Below, one piece after another: positions 9,191-18,584 of a DNA stretch of 64,000 nucleotides. The stretch comes from JAGQVA01 sp041391725. GTDB taxonomy: Bacteria; Bacteroidota; Bacteroidia; J057. Under the pieces are notes generated by a model. The model made no database searches. It was not told where the DNA came from and saw only the letters and a list, made by a program, of their open reading frames with translations. Position 1 is the stretch's first letter; each line of letters begins with the position of its first letter. Location: NCBI GenBank assembly GCA_041391725.1, contig JAWKNL010000021.1, positions 1-64,000 on the forward strand, in the 5' to 3' direction. A program made the translations under genes and the position numbers.

Positions 9191-10483
9191 ATGGGAAATA
9201 AAGACTACTCCTCCGACAACTCTCCCGCCATTCTCCGGCAGCGGGAAATTTACCTCAATGGGGCCGCCGGGCTTAAGCCGCGGATACCTGTGAGTTACAC
9301 CGCTCTTGAGGCGGCGGCCAGAAAAAAAATGAGCCGGGAGGCCTTTAGTTATGTCGCGGGTGGAGCAGGTGAGGGATCGACCATTTTGTCCAACCGAAAA
9401 GGATTTGAAGCCTGGCAAATTGTACCCCGAATGCTACGGGACGTTTCCCTCCGAAATACTGCTACCACAATCTGCGGAACATCTTTCCCGCTACCGCTTT
9501 TCCTTTCTCCGGTAGGTGTGCTGGAAATGGCACACCCTGATGCTGATCTCGCCGTGGCCCGTGCTGCTGCACGGTCGGGGGTTCCTTATATTTTCAGCAA
9601 CCAGGCTTCCGTGCCGATGGAACAGGTCTCCGCAGCCATGGGCGACAGCCCCCGGTGGTTTCAGCTTTACTGGAGCAAGTCCGACGAACTGGTAACCAGC
9701 CTGGTTCGCCGCGCAGAAAACTGCGGATGCAGTGCCATTGTGGTTACGCTTGATACCACCCTCCTCGGTTGGCGAACCGAGGATCTCGATCTGGCATTTT
9801 TGCCATTCCTGCGGGGACAGGGAATTGCGCAGTATATTTCCGACCCGGTTTTTCAGGAACTGGTAAATGCTCCTTCAGACGAGCCGCCACCGCAGCGGAA
9901 AATTACCCTTTCTTCCCTATCCCTTCTCATGGAACTGAACCGCCGCTTTCCGGGTAAGTTTTTACAGAACCTTCGGTCAGGTATTCCCCTTGCTTCGGTC
10001 CGGAAGTTTATCAGCATATACTCGCGCCCCTCACTGGTGTGGGAAAATCTCAGTTTTTTGCGGGAAAAGACGCGATTACCGATCATTCTCAAAGGCATTC
10101 TTCACCCTGATGATGCCCGTATGGCGGTGGAAGCAGGAATGGATGGCGTGATTGTTTCCAATCACGGCGGGAGGCAGGTTGACGGGGCAATCGGAGCAAT
10201 AGAAGCTCTTCCCGGGATCGTATCAGCAGTAAACGGTAAGATTCCGGTTATGCTCGACAGTGGTGTCAGAACCGGCGCCGATATGCTGAAGGCGATTGCC
10301 CTGGGAGCGGCAGCCGTGGGCATCGGCAGGCCGTATGTGTATGGCCTTGCGTTGGGGGGGGAGACAGGAGTAGATGAAGTAATTCGCAATTTTTGGGCAG
10401 ATTTTGAGTTATCTATGGGACTGGCAGGCTGTATTTCGCCCGCTGAATTGCACAATACGGCACTTGTCAGGGTTGGGGGGTAA
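9191..10483 (+). CDS. FMN-dependent alpha-hydroxy-acid dehydrogenase/oxidase
   Basis: This enzyme belongs to the lactate dehydrogenase/glycolate oxidase family, which oxidises L-2-hydroxy acids with FMN. The 430-residue barrel shows the family signature SNHGGRQVDG with the catalytic His325 and the substrate-binding Arg next to it, the FMN-binding PLFLSPVG and YIFSNQAS strands, VVTLDTTLLGWR, and the C-terminal LDSGVRTGADMLKAIALGA and GIGRPYVYG segments. I chose the ATG at 9191 because an in-frame start further left would lie inside the clpX terminator. A membrane-bound L-lactate dehydrogenase is the likeliest function, but the substrate is not fixed by what can be read. It stands alone. Confidence 0.9.
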   Translation: MGNKDYSSDNSPAILRQREIYLNGAAGLKPRIPVSYTALEAAARKKMSREAFSYVAGGAGEGSTILSNRKGFEAWQIVPRMLRDVSLRNTATTICGTSFPLPLFLSPVGVLEMAHPDADLAVARAAARSGVPYIFSNQASVPMEQVSAAMGDSPRWFQLYWSKSDELVTSLVRRAENCGCSAIVVTLDTTLLGWRTEDLDLAFLPFLRGQGIAQYISDPVFQELVNAPSDEPPPQRKITLSSLSLLMELNRRFPGKFLQNLRSGIPLASVRKFISIYSRPSLVWENLSFLREKTRLPIILKGILHPDDARMAVEAGMDGVIVSNHGGRQVDGAIGAIEALPGIVSAVNGKIPVMLDSGVRTGADMLKAIALGAAAVGIGRPYVYGLALGGETGVDEVIRNFWADFELSMGLAGCISPAELHNTALVRVGG

Positions 10484-10545
10484 ATGAGGTTGGATAGTAA
10501 AAAAAACGTCTGTAATTTTTCCCCCGAAACAGATAATTCGTGCGT

Positions 10546-11745
10546 ATGAATATTTTGCTGAATATATATCGAAACCCAGGGATTCTCCTTCCGGTTGTTT
10601 TTCTGCTTCTGCTTTCCGGATGCGGCAATTCCGGGTCTCATTCGACCAGTGAAGCAGAAGCAGCAGAAGAAATGCCTGAGGGCGACACCATGAGAAGTCG
10701 TGGCCTTCCCAATGCGCGAATGGCTTCGTATTCCTTTGACCGGTATTTTCCTGCGATTTATAATCTGATAAAAAATGATGCGGCGCTGGTCAGCGCAATG
10801 AGTGCGTTTGCCGAAAAAGTCGTCAACGCCTCGTCCATTCAGACAGAAAAGGCGCTTCTGGCTGTGTTTGCTACCCGCGATAGCTTGCTGGAATCCTCGC
10901 TTTATGATGCCATTGCAGATGTAAACGGATATGCCGACGGCACAGAAGATGATGGCGGACTGTATGACGAACTGGGACGTCTGGGGATTCAGATTACCAG
11001 CGCCGAGGGAACATTCACCGGGCTTGGCCCTTCTTCATTTCTCGAAGACAGACTGGTTGCAGTAGGTTCGCCTGCGCTCAAAGCTTATATGGATTTTCTG
11101 GTGGCAGATGCCAATTCAAGAAGCGGAGAATACCCGTTTGCCAATATGGAGCCGTATCTGCAAATGGTGGAAGCAGGCGAAAAACTGACTGAACTTCAGC
11201 CCAATCCCTATTTTGCCAAAATCGAACAGCGGTTTTACGAGGCGCTCGAAAATCTTACCGATATCCACCGCATTGTACCCGAAAAGAATGCCCGTCAGGA
11301 AAATTCCACCTTTACTATGGTAGGCGGGACAAATGTGGAGACCTATCCCTATGTATCGGAAACGAATACCCTGAAGGCTTTTTCCCGTGATTCGGCGTCT
11401 TCTCCCTACGCCAAAGTTGGGGCGAAAATCTTGCAAAATATGAGCGAGATGACCGTAAATGCTGAAAATCTCTATGTGATTGTAACCGAATGGGTAACAG
11501 ATGAAGATATGGCCAGAAGGCGGGTATATACACACCTGCGTAAAGGAGAGGACATTCCGCACCACCTTCAGGTCAGAAGGGGAGATGGAAAGGATTATTA
11601 CGCCATCGTCTATCGCTTTTATGAAGACAGCGACAAAGCAACTGCCGCCCTCAATAAAATAGAAAAAATATATCCCCAGGCCCAGATGATCTATGCCAGT
11701 TTCCAGGGCGGAAAACTGTACCAACTGGGGCCTTCTGCAGATTGA
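10546..11745 (+). CDS. Hypothetical lipoprotein
   Basis: I do not recognise a family. The roughly 399-residue product starts with a hydrophobic signal ending in the lipobox LLSGC, then a Ser/Glu/Ala-rich linker, so it should be a lipid-anchored envelope protein. The middle is mainly helical and acidic. The last 65 residues (DYYAIVYRFYEDSDKA, then a helix and IYASFQGGKLYQLG) have a beta-alpha-beta look reminiscent of SPOR-type peptidoglycan-binding repeats, but I cannot confirm this. A GTG at 10540 is an alternative start; the ATG at 10546 is preferred. The stop is six bases before the RmlD-like gene, so the two are probably cotranscribed. Confidence 0.75.
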   Translation: MNILLNIYRNPGILLPVVFLLLLSGCGNSGSHSTSEAEAAEEMPEGDTMRSRGLPNARMASYSFDRYFPAIYNLIKNDAALVSAMSAFAEKVVNASSIQTEKALLAVFATRDSLLESSLYDAIADVNGYADGTEDDGGLYDELGRLGIQITSAEGTFTGLGPSSFLEDRLVAVGSPALKAYMDFLVADANSRSGEYPFANMEPYLQMVEAGEKLTELQPNPYFAKIEQRFYEALENLTDIHRIVPEKNARQENSTFTMVGGTNVETYPYVSETNTLKAFSRDSASSPYAKVGAKILQNMSEMTVNAENLYVIVTEWVTDEDMARRRVYTHLRKGEDIPHHLQVRRGDGKDYYAIVYRFYEDSDKATAALNKIEKIYPQAQMIYASFQGGKLYQLGPSAD

Positions 11746-11751
11746 TATTGT

Positions 11752-12660
11752 ATGCAAAAAAGGATTATCCTGACCGGAAGCAATGGGCTTCTTGGACAGA
11801 AAATTGTTCCCCTGCTCGCCGACCGTGCAAATATTCATCTTCTGGCAACTTCTGTAGGCATTAACCGCCACCCACTGCGCCAGGGATATGATTATGAGCC
11901 TGCTGACCTGACCGACTTTTCCCGCTGGGATGAGCTTTTCAATGAGATCAGACCTACAGATCTTATTCATACGGCTGCCATCACAAATGTGGATCAGTGT
12001 GAAGATGACCGCAAGCTGTGTGACGCTGTGAATGTAGAGGCAGTCAGACATCTGGTAGCGCTTTGCAAAACCTACGGCACGCGTCTGACTCATATTTCGA
12101 CTGACTTTGTTTTTTCGGGCGAATCAGGCCCTTACCGCGAAGGAGACCCTACCGGCCCGGTCAACTATTATGGGAGGTCCAAACTGATGGGCGAAAATAT
12201 TATTCTGGAAAGCGGAATTCCTTCGGCAATTCTCCGAACCATGTTACTTTATGGCATTACACCGGGAATGTCGCGCAGCAATATCGTACTTTGGGCAAAA
12301 AAATCGCTGGAGGAAAAAGTACCTATCCGGGTAGTAAATGACCAGTACCGTTGTCCGACGCTGGCCGAAGACCTGGCTGCTGCTACCGTAAGCGCTGTAA
12401 TGCGGAGCCGGTCGGGCATCTATCATGTTTCCGGGGCCGAGATGATGCCAATGAGCGAACTGGTCTATGAGGTTGCGGATTTCTGGGGACTGGATAAATC
12501 GCTGGTTACAGAGGTGAGCAGTGATTCCCTCAATCAGAAAGCAAAACGCCCGCCTGTGACGGGGTTTATTATCCTGAAAGCACAGACAGAACTGGAATAC
12601 AGCCCCCATTCATTTGAACAGGGACTTCGCCTGGTCGATCTCCAGATGAAGTCCCTGTAA
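11752..12660 (+). CDS. RmlD-like NAD(P)-dependent sugar reductase
   Basis: This is an extended short-chain dehydrogenase related to dTDP-4-dehydrorhamnose reductase. The 302-residue protein has the nucleotide-binding GxxGxxG (LTGSNGLLGQ, residues 7-16), AAITNVDQCE, HISTDFVFSGE and the catalytic Tyr-x3-Lys in YYGRSKLMGE. It lies six bases after the lipoprotein gene and there are no other rhamnose-pathway genes nearby. RmlD-like proteins outside such clusters often have other roles, including as regulatory subunits in methionine metabolism, so the substrate is open. Family membership is secure. Confidence 0.85.
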   Translation: MQKRIILTGSNGLLGQKIVPLLADRANIHLLATSVGINRHPLRQGYDYEPADLTDFSRWDELFNEIRPTDLIHTAAITNVDQCEDDRKLCDAVNVEAVRHLVALCKTYGTRLTHISTDFVFSGESGPYREGDPTGPVNYYGRSKLMGENIILESGIPSAILRTMLLYGITPGMSRSNIVLWAKKSLEEKVPIRVVNDQYRCPTLAEDLAAATVSAVMRSRSGIYHVSGAEMMPMSELVYEVADFWGLDKSLVTEVSSDSLNQKAKRPPVTGFIILKAQTELEYSPHSFEQGLRLVDLQMKSL

Positions 12661-12690
12661 AAATGGGTTTAACAATAAGGAAGGAGAAAA

Positions 12691-13521
12691 TTAATTTTTG
12701 GTTTTAATCCTGGCGCAACTGTCCTTATAGAGGTTTTCTATAATCATAATTACAGTTTCCCGCTTGCTGTTCGATACACCGACTTCCACTTCTTCTCCAT
12801 CATTTATCAGTAATAATTTGCCAGTTCCGGCGCGCTTGTAGTATTTGTCCTGAACCTTGATCATCTGATCTGATCCGGTGGTACGAAACTCCATATTGTC
12901 AAATTTGGTTGAATAACTGCGTCCGCTGGGAACAACGGTTTTGGCTACTACTTCGCCATCTTCGCCATCTGCGGTAAAGAGTTCACACAGGCAGGTTCCT
13001 TTCAATTTTTCATCTTCAACCTGCATAAAAGTGTAGTGAACGATTTTCCACTCATCACCCTTTTTTTCCATGGCCATGGATACAAGTTCTTTGCCCTTTA
13101 CCCAGATCCCGTCGGGGATTTTGGTTTCATAATTGACCCTATAAACCAGGGTAGCCACATTCCCGCTGACTTCTACGTCTAGGAGGTCCGCGATTTCATA
13201 GCCCAGGGTAATGCCCGGTGTACGCAGGAGGTTGTCGAGATAGGCTTCAAAGCCATTGTAGTCGCCATTGGTAACTCTGGATAGCCCGGAAATATTGAAG
13301 ACAAAAATATTGGACGTTGCATCCTTACTGAAATACTTAAGAACATTCGCCTTATTTTTGGAGTTGGGTAGATTGGTGTAAGCATTGACAAATGCTCTTA
13401 ACTGGTTGGCAAGCATTTTTTCAGTTTCTGCATCGGATTGGGCCGAAATCCTTGCAGGCGCCAGCGCGATCATGCATGCCATCAGGGTCAGATAAAACGT
13501 AGTTTTAATTAAGAGATTCAT
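12691..13521 (-). CDS. Secreted NTF2/SnoaL-like protein
   Basis: The 276-residue product has a signal peptide ending near ARISAQ. Residues 30-160 have the cone-like alpha+beta pattern of NTF2/SnoaL-like domains: a long N-terminal helix (MLANQLRAFVNAY), then strands including VATLVYRVNYET and EWKIVHYTFMQV. The C-terminal 110 residues are beta-rich with two Cys (CLCEL) and no recognisable domain. The function is unknown; such domains bind small ligands or act in transport or immunity. It converges on the RmlD-like gene with 30 bases between stops, and it has one of the best promoters in the window, at 13559-13588. Confidence 0.7.
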   Translation of the reverse strand: MNLLIKTTFYLTLMACMIALAPARISAQSDAETEKMLANQLRAFVNAYTNLPNSKNKANVLKYFSKDATSNIFVFNISGLSRVTNGDYNGFEAYLDNLLRTPGITLGYEIADLLDVEVSGNVATLVYRVNYETKIPDGIWVKGKELVSMAMEKKGDEWKIVHYTFMQVEDEKLKGTCLCELFTADGEDGEVVAKTVVPSGRSYSTKFDNMEFRTTGSDQMIKVQDKYYKRAGTGKLLLINDGEEVEVGVSNSKRETVIMIIENLYKDSCARIKTKN

Positions 13522-13558
13522 AGTTTTTATATCTTACATAAGTTACATTGCCAGATAC

Positions 13559-13588
13559 CAAATATACATAAAACAGAAACTTAACCAA
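13559..13588 (-). promoter_or_regulatory. Bacteroidota-type promoter
   Basis: On the minus strand TTG (13588-13586) is followed after 19 bases by TATATTTG (13566-13559). This matches the Bacteroidota sigma-A consensus of TTG/TTTG at -33 and TAnnTTTG at -7 with the usual spacing. It would give a leader of about 30 bases before the ATG at 13521. Confidence 0.65.
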
Positions 13589-13637
13589 TAGCGGTAAATT
13601 TTTTTACTTTTCGCGGTACAGTCCGAAATTTTGAATT

Positions 13638-15053
13638 ATGAACCTAATCCACAGACTCGCATTTTGCTTTTTTGTATTTGTCTCAGTTTCCGAAAGCGCC
13701 TGTAATCAGAAAACAGCCGAAAGTAAAGGAGAAAAGGTTGATATTCTCATCTCCGGGGCAAAAATTCTCACCTCCGAGCCGGAAATACCTCTGATCGAAA
13801 ACGGATATGTTGCCATCAGAAATGGAAAGATTGTTGATCTGGGGGCGATGGACAGTCTGGGGCAACGGTACATAAGTGAAAAGATGATTGACGGCAAAGG
13901 GAAACTGGTAATGCCCGGGCTTATCAATACTCATACGCATGCCGCTATGACTTTATTTCGTGGTCTGGCCAATGATCTCCCTTTACAAGAATGGTTGGAA
14001 AAACATATATGGCCTGCGGAGGCCGGTTTTGTCAAGGCCGGTACGGTCTATGCGGCTTCTCTTGTCGCAATGGGTGAAATGGTGCAGGCAGGTACAACGA
14101 CTTTTTGCGATATGTATTTTTTTGAGGAAGAAGTTGCCAGAGCCGCAAAGATGATGGGAGTACGTGCTGTTTTGGGAGAGGGGATTCTGAATTTTCCCAC
14201 CCCCAGTCATCCAAACCCCGATGAAGCCCTTGCCTATTCTGCCCGCATGGTAAAAAACTGGGCCGGCGATCCGCTGATTAACATTGTGATTTCTCCCCAT
14301 TCGCCCTATACCTGTTCCGAAGCCCTGCTGCAAAAGTGCAGGAAGTATGCCGATAGCCTGGGAGTGCGAATGGTAATTCATCTTGCTGAGACGCGCAAAG
14401 AAGTGGCCGATATACAAGCGCAAACCGGGCTTTCGCCTGTCGAATACCTCAACAAAATTGGATTTTTGGGCGAAGATGTACTCGCAGCACATTGTGTACA
14501 TCTTTCAAAAAAAGATATTTCCATTCTGGGTGCCACCCATACCCATGTGTCGCACAACCCCCAGAGCAATATGAAACTCACCTCCGGTGTGGCGCCTGTG
14601 CCTGACCTGCTGGCAGCCGGCATCAACGTCGGACTGGGTACCGACGGGGTGGCAAGTAACAACGACCTCAACCTGTGGGAAGAAATGAACACTACCTCAT
14701 TGCTTCAGAAACTATTTCGCGATGATCCTACCATTATGACACCGCAGGAAGTATTGCATATGGCAACACTCGCCGGAGCCGAAGCACTTGGGCTTGATGA
14801 TATTACGGGGTCGCTCAAAGTGGGCAAACAGGCCGATCTGATTATGCTAGACCTGAGTTCATTTCACCTTCACCCCAACTATGATATATATTCTCTGCTG
14901 GTGTACAGCGCCGATGCTTCTGATGTGGAAAGTGTTATCATTGATGGTAAAATGGTAATGGAAAACCATCGGCTGCTGACTATTGATTCGGAAGAAGTAA
15001 TCGCTAACTTTGAAAGGATTGCCGATGAAATCAGAAAAAAGATGATTCCCTGA
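13638..15053 (+). CDS. Exported amidohydrolase, MTA/SAH-deaminase-like
   Basis: The 471-residue protein belongs to the amidohydrolase branch that includes 5'-methylthioadenosine/S-adenosylhomocysteine deaminase and related purine deaminases. Metal ligands are visible: His-x-His in NTHTHAAMT, His in IHLAET, His in AAHCVHL and Asp in GLGTDGVASNND. Unusually it begins with a hydrophobic leader (MNLIHRLAFCFFVFVSVSES) and a Cys just after it, so it appears to be exported, perhaps as a lipoprotein with a non-standard lipobox. Most family members are cytoplasmic and lack this. It is followed after 65 bases by the sensor-kinase cluster. The exact substrate is not determinable from sequence. Confidence 0.85.
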   Translation: MNLIHRLAFCFFVFVSVSESACNQKTAESKGEKVDILISGAKILTSEPEIPLIENGYVAIRNGKIVDLGAMDSLGQRYISEKMIDGKGKLVMPGLINTHTHAAMTLFRGLANDLPLQEWLEKHIWPAEAGFVKAGTVYAASLVAMGEMVQAGTTTFCDMYFFEEEVARAAKMMGVRAVLGEGILNFPTPSHPNPDEALAYSARMVKNWAGDPLINIVISPHSPYTCSEALLQKCRKYADSLGVRMVIHLAETRKEVADIQAQTGLSPVEYLNKIGFLGEDVLAAHCVHLSKKDISILGATHTHVSHNPQSNMKLTSGVAPVPDLLAAGINVGLGTDGVASNNDLNLWEEMNTTSLLQKLFRDDPTIMTPQEVLHMATLAGAEALGLDDITGSLKVGKQADLIMLDLSSFHLHPNYDIYSLLVYSADASDVESVIIDGKMVMENHRLLTIDSEEVIANFERIADEIRKKMIP

Positions 15054-15118
15054 CAGTTTTGGGATGTTTATCTTTAAAACAATGTTTGCGTATAAGCAGT
15101 CACTGAAGCATGTAGCCA

Positions 15119-18100
15119 ATGAACCGACGTCTCCCCTTATCCATCATATCATTCTGGCTTTTGCTGGTGTTTTGTTCCGGAGGACTGCATGTATCTCTGG
15201 CACAGGACAGGGGTGCTCCTTATATCCGAAACTACAAACCCCGTGAATATCAGGCCAGTTCGGCCAACTACGCCATCGCGCAGGATGGCCGGGGAATTAT
15301 CTATGCCGGCAATTTTCGCGGTATTCTTGAATACGATGGCGTCAACTGGCGGCTCATTCCTGTCGATAATCACACCATGGTCAGGTCGCTGGCCGCTGAT
15401 GATGCCGGGAGTATCTATGCCGGAGCCCTGGGAGAATTTGGCTACCTGGCTCCTGACTCTCTGGGAAGTTTGCGATACGTTTCGCTTAGGTCACGGCTGG
15501 ACAATCCTGATCTGAGTATATCCGACATGATGACAGTAACGCCGCTGGCAGCGGGGGCTGTTTTTCGCTCCTCAGAAACCGGTAAGTTGTTTTTCTGGGA
15601 GAAAGGCCATCTGCGTGTAAGCCACCACGGGGTGGAGGCCGGGGTCAAAAATATCTTCCGTGCAGGAAACCGGCTGCTGGCAATTTCGGATCTATACGGA
15701 CTGGCCGAATGGACAGGGCAATCTTTCCGCCAACTGAATGGCGCCGAAAAACTGTCCCAATGGTCGGTCATGGCTATGATTCCTTTTTCCGGTGGCCGTG
15801 TGCTGATTCGCACCTTTGAAAATGGCTTTTTAATCCTGTCCTTTGACCCTGACGGTGTTGTGATCACGCCCTTCCCTACCGAGGCGGACCAGCGAATTGC
15901 GGACAACCTGTTTACCATGATGACTCCAGTCTCCCACGACCACTTTTTTGTGGGTACAGTAAAAGGCGGTGGACTGGTGATTGACAACAGCGGAAAACTA
16001 GTGCGGGTGATCAATGAAACCTCAGGTCTTCAGGATAATCTTGTGCTGGGAGGAATGCAGGATAAAGGCAAATCGCTCTGGCTGGCGTTATCGAGAGGAA
16101 TCTCCCGTGTCGAAATCGCGAGCCCGCTTTCACACTGGAATGAAGACAACGGCCTGAACGGGCTGGTGTTTTCGACGATCAGACACAACGGCACGCTGTA
16201 TGCCTCCACACCACTGGGCGTATTTTATCTGGAAAACGGGCGTTTTTCCCCCGTCAAAAATATTGATGCAGAGGCATGGAAACTCCTGACCTACCCCGGA
16301 CGGGATAACAAGCTGATGGTGGCCACAGTGAAAGGGGTATATGAAATACGGGGAAAAACGGCTGTAACGATGGATGCGGGCGTGCGCCTTACCAATCCCT
16401 ATCAGTCTCCCCTGCATCCAGAAAATCTGTATAATATCTCAGGATCAGCGGGAGTACAGGTGATGAATTTTGAGAAAGGCAGATGGAAGGTGCTCGAAAG
16501 TATTGAGGGACTGGAAAATCGGTATAAAAGCATTGCTGAGGACAGGAAAGGCCGGCTATGGCTCGTGGATATGATGGATCAGGGGGCACTTTCCCGCGCC
16601 GAATTCTCCACTTATGGCGATTTTTCCCGCCCTGAGGTAGTTTTTTTTGACACCGATACCCACGGCATTCCTCCCGTATTAAAAATCTACCATCTGGGTG
16701 AGGAACTGATATTTTCCACTACACGGGGGCTTTATCGTTTTGATGAAAACCAAATGCGGTTTTACCCCGATTCCCTCCTTCAACTTCATCATGATCAGGG
16801 AGCCGTACTTCGGTTTGAGACTGACCACACAGGCAATATCTGGGTAGAACGGCAGATTCGGCCACGGCGCTGGCTGGAGATCATTCGCCCCGCAAAAGAT
16901 GGCCGCTGGCAAAGAGACACCACAACGTTAAAAGAACTGGAAAACACCGAAATATGGGGAAATATTTACCCCGAGCCTTCCGGACTTACCTGGATCGGTA
17001 CGCAGGAAGGTCTCTATGTGTATGACACCCGCATCACGCCTGCTGCAAACAACCCGCCTGCCCCGCTGATTCGGGAGGTTTCTATTGCGAAGGACTCCGT
17101 CTTGTATTTTGGCGCCTTTCAACCCATTTTAAACAGATACCGGGATTCGATTCGAAGCCATAACTCCGGACTTTCGCGCTTTCCTTTACTCAATTACAGA
17201 CATAATTCCATCGTTTTTCAGTATGCCAGCCCCTGGTTTCAGGAGGAGTCTCCGCTGATGTATGCCTATCAACTCAAAAACTGGGACAGCGACTGGGGCC
17301 CCTGGACAACAGAAACCCGGAAAGAATATAATTCTCTCCCGCCGGGAACCTATGAGTTTCTGGTCAGGGCCAAAAACAACAAAGGGCAGATTACAGATGC
17401 CGCGATCTATCACTTCGAAATATCACCGCCGTGGTATCGCACCGCCTGGGCTTTTGCAGCGTATTTGCTGATGATCGGGTTTCTTATTTATCTCACCGTA
17501 AAACTCAACACCCGGCGGCTTCATTTGCAGAATGAAAATCTCGAAAGACTGGTGTACGAACGCACCTCCGAAATCTGGGAACAACACAAAGAAATTGTCA
17601 AAAAAACCGTCGCACTGAAGCGCCGCAAGGAGGAAATCGCCACGCAGCACGACCTGCTGGAAGAAAAAAATGCAGCGCTGGAAAATACACTCAGACAGTT
17701 GCAGGAGACACAGTCTCAACTGGTAGAATCAGAAAAAATGGCTTCCCTGGGGCAACTGACCGCAGGTATTGCCCACGAAATCAATAATCCTATCAACTTC
17801 GTTAAAGGCAATATCAATCCGCTCAAGAGAGACTTCGAGGAAATAAAGGCGCTTTTTGCGATGATGCGGCAAATCAATCCAGGTGAAGATTTGCAGGTGC
17901 AGTTTGCCCGGATGAAAGCCTATTGCGAAGAAATAGATGCCGAGTTCCTTTTCGAAGAAATGGAACTTCTCCTCAAAGGTATCGAAGAAGGCGCAGTGAG
18001 AACCAAAGAAATTGTCGATGGGCTCAGAATTTTTGCCCGCGCCGATCTGAATGCGTTTAAACATGTCGATATCCATCTGGGCATTGATGCAACACTTACC

Positions 18101-18571
18101 CTTCTCAACAACAAACTCAAAGACCGTATCAGAGTAGAGCGTCATTATGCGGAAATACCTGTGTTAGAGTGTATGCCCGGAAAAATGAACCAGGTTTTTA
18201 TGAATATTTTTACCAATTCGATTCAGGCCATAGAAGAAAAAGGCCGGAAGAATGGCGTTGATCACCTGGGCGAAATCGGCACGCTTTCCATCACAACGGA
18301 AATGGCTGACGGGTGCCACCCCGAATCGGGCGGATGTGTGCGGATTCGGATCAGAGACGATGGCCCCGGGATGAAACCCGAGGTCAAATCAAAAATATTT
18401 GACCCATTTTTCACTACCAAGGATGTAGGAGAAGGAACCGGACTGGGTTTGTCTATTACTTTTGGGATCATAGAAAATCACAAGGGCACAATCCACGTCA
18501 ACAGCGAACCCGGAAAAGGAACGGAATTTGTGATTACCCTGCCATTCAGACAGCAAACTGTAAAGCTTTAA
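15119..18571 (+). CDS. Propeller-type sensor histidine kinase
   Basis: This 1,150-residue hybrid sensor has a signal peptide, about 600 residues of two-component-regulator propeller repeats (for example DGRGIIYAGNFRGILEYDG, GNIWVERQI, GLTWIGTQEGLYVYD), a Y_Y_Y Ig-like domain (residues near 695-775, ending LPPGTYEFLVRAKN), one membrane helix near 780-800, a coiled coil, and a cytoplasmic kinase. The phospho-acceptor is His886 in AGIAHEINNPINF. The N box (NIFTNSIQAI), G1 (RDDGPGM), F box (FDPFFTTK) and G2 (GTGLGLS) are all present. It lacks the C-terminal receiver and AraC domains found in Bacteroides hybrid systems; the following two genes carry receivers and begin 13 and 33 bases after the preceding stops. 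It probably senses a periplasmic ligand. Confidence 0.92.
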   Translation: MNRRLPLSIISFWLLLVFCSGGLHVSLAQDRGAPYIRNYKPREYQASSANYAIAQDGRGIIYAGNFRGILEYDGVNWRLIPVDNHTMVRSLAADDAGSIYAGALGEFGYLAPDSLGSLRYVSLRSRLDNPDLSISDMMTVTPLAAGAVFRSSETGKLFFWEKGHLRVSHHGVEAGVKNIFRAGNRLLAISDLYGLAEWTGQSFRQLNGAEKLSQWSVMAMIPFSGGRVLIRTFENGFLILSFDPDGVVITPFPTEADQRIADNLFTMMTPVSHDHFFVGTVKGGGLVIDNSGKLVRVINETSGLQDNLVLGGMQDKGKSLWLALSRGISRVEIASPLSHWNEDNGLNGLVFSTIRHNGTLYASTPLGVFYLENGRFSPVKNIDAEAWKLLTYPGRDNKLMVATVKGVYEIRGKTAVTMDAGVRLTNPYQSPLHPENLYNISGSAGVQVMNFEKGRWKVLESIEGLENRYKSIAEDRKGRLWLVDMMDQGALSRAEFSTYGDFSRPEVVFFDTDTHGIPPVLKIYHLGEELIFSTTRGLYRFDENQMRFYPDSLLQLHHDQGAVLRFETDHTGNIWVERQIRPRRWLEIIRPAKDGRWQRDTTTLKELENTEIWGNIYPEPSGLTWIGTQEGLYVYDTRITPAANNPPAPLIREVSIAKDSVLYFGAFQPILNRYRDSIRSHNSGLSRFPLLNYRHNSIVFQYASPWFQEESPLMYAYQLKNWDSDWGPWTTETRKEYNSLPPGTYEFLVRAKNNKGQITDAAIYHFEISPPWYRTAWAFAAYLLMIGFLIYLTVKLNTRRLHLQNENLERLVYERTSEIWEQHKEIVKKTVALKRRKEEIATQHDLLEEKNAALENTLRQLQETQSQLVESEKMASLGQLTAGIAHEINNPINFVKGNINPLKRDFEEIKALFAMMRQINPGEDLQVQFARMKAYCEEIDAEFLFEEMELLLKGIEEGAVRTKEIVDGLRIFARADLNAFKHVDIHLGIDATLTLLNNKLKDRIRVERHYAEIPVLECMPGKMNQVFMNIFTNSIQAIEEKGRKNGVDHLGEIGTLSITTEMADGCHPESGGCVRIRIRDDGPGMKPEVKSKIFDPFFTTKDVGEGTGLGLSITFGIIENHKGTIHVNSEPGKGTEFVITLPFRQQTVKL

Positions 18572-18584
18572 CCTGGCAAACACG

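Noticed and set aside
11116..12093. A 325-codon minus-strand frame over the lipoprotein and RmlD-like genes
   Set aside because: It spans two supported genes on the other strand and shows no domain or signal.
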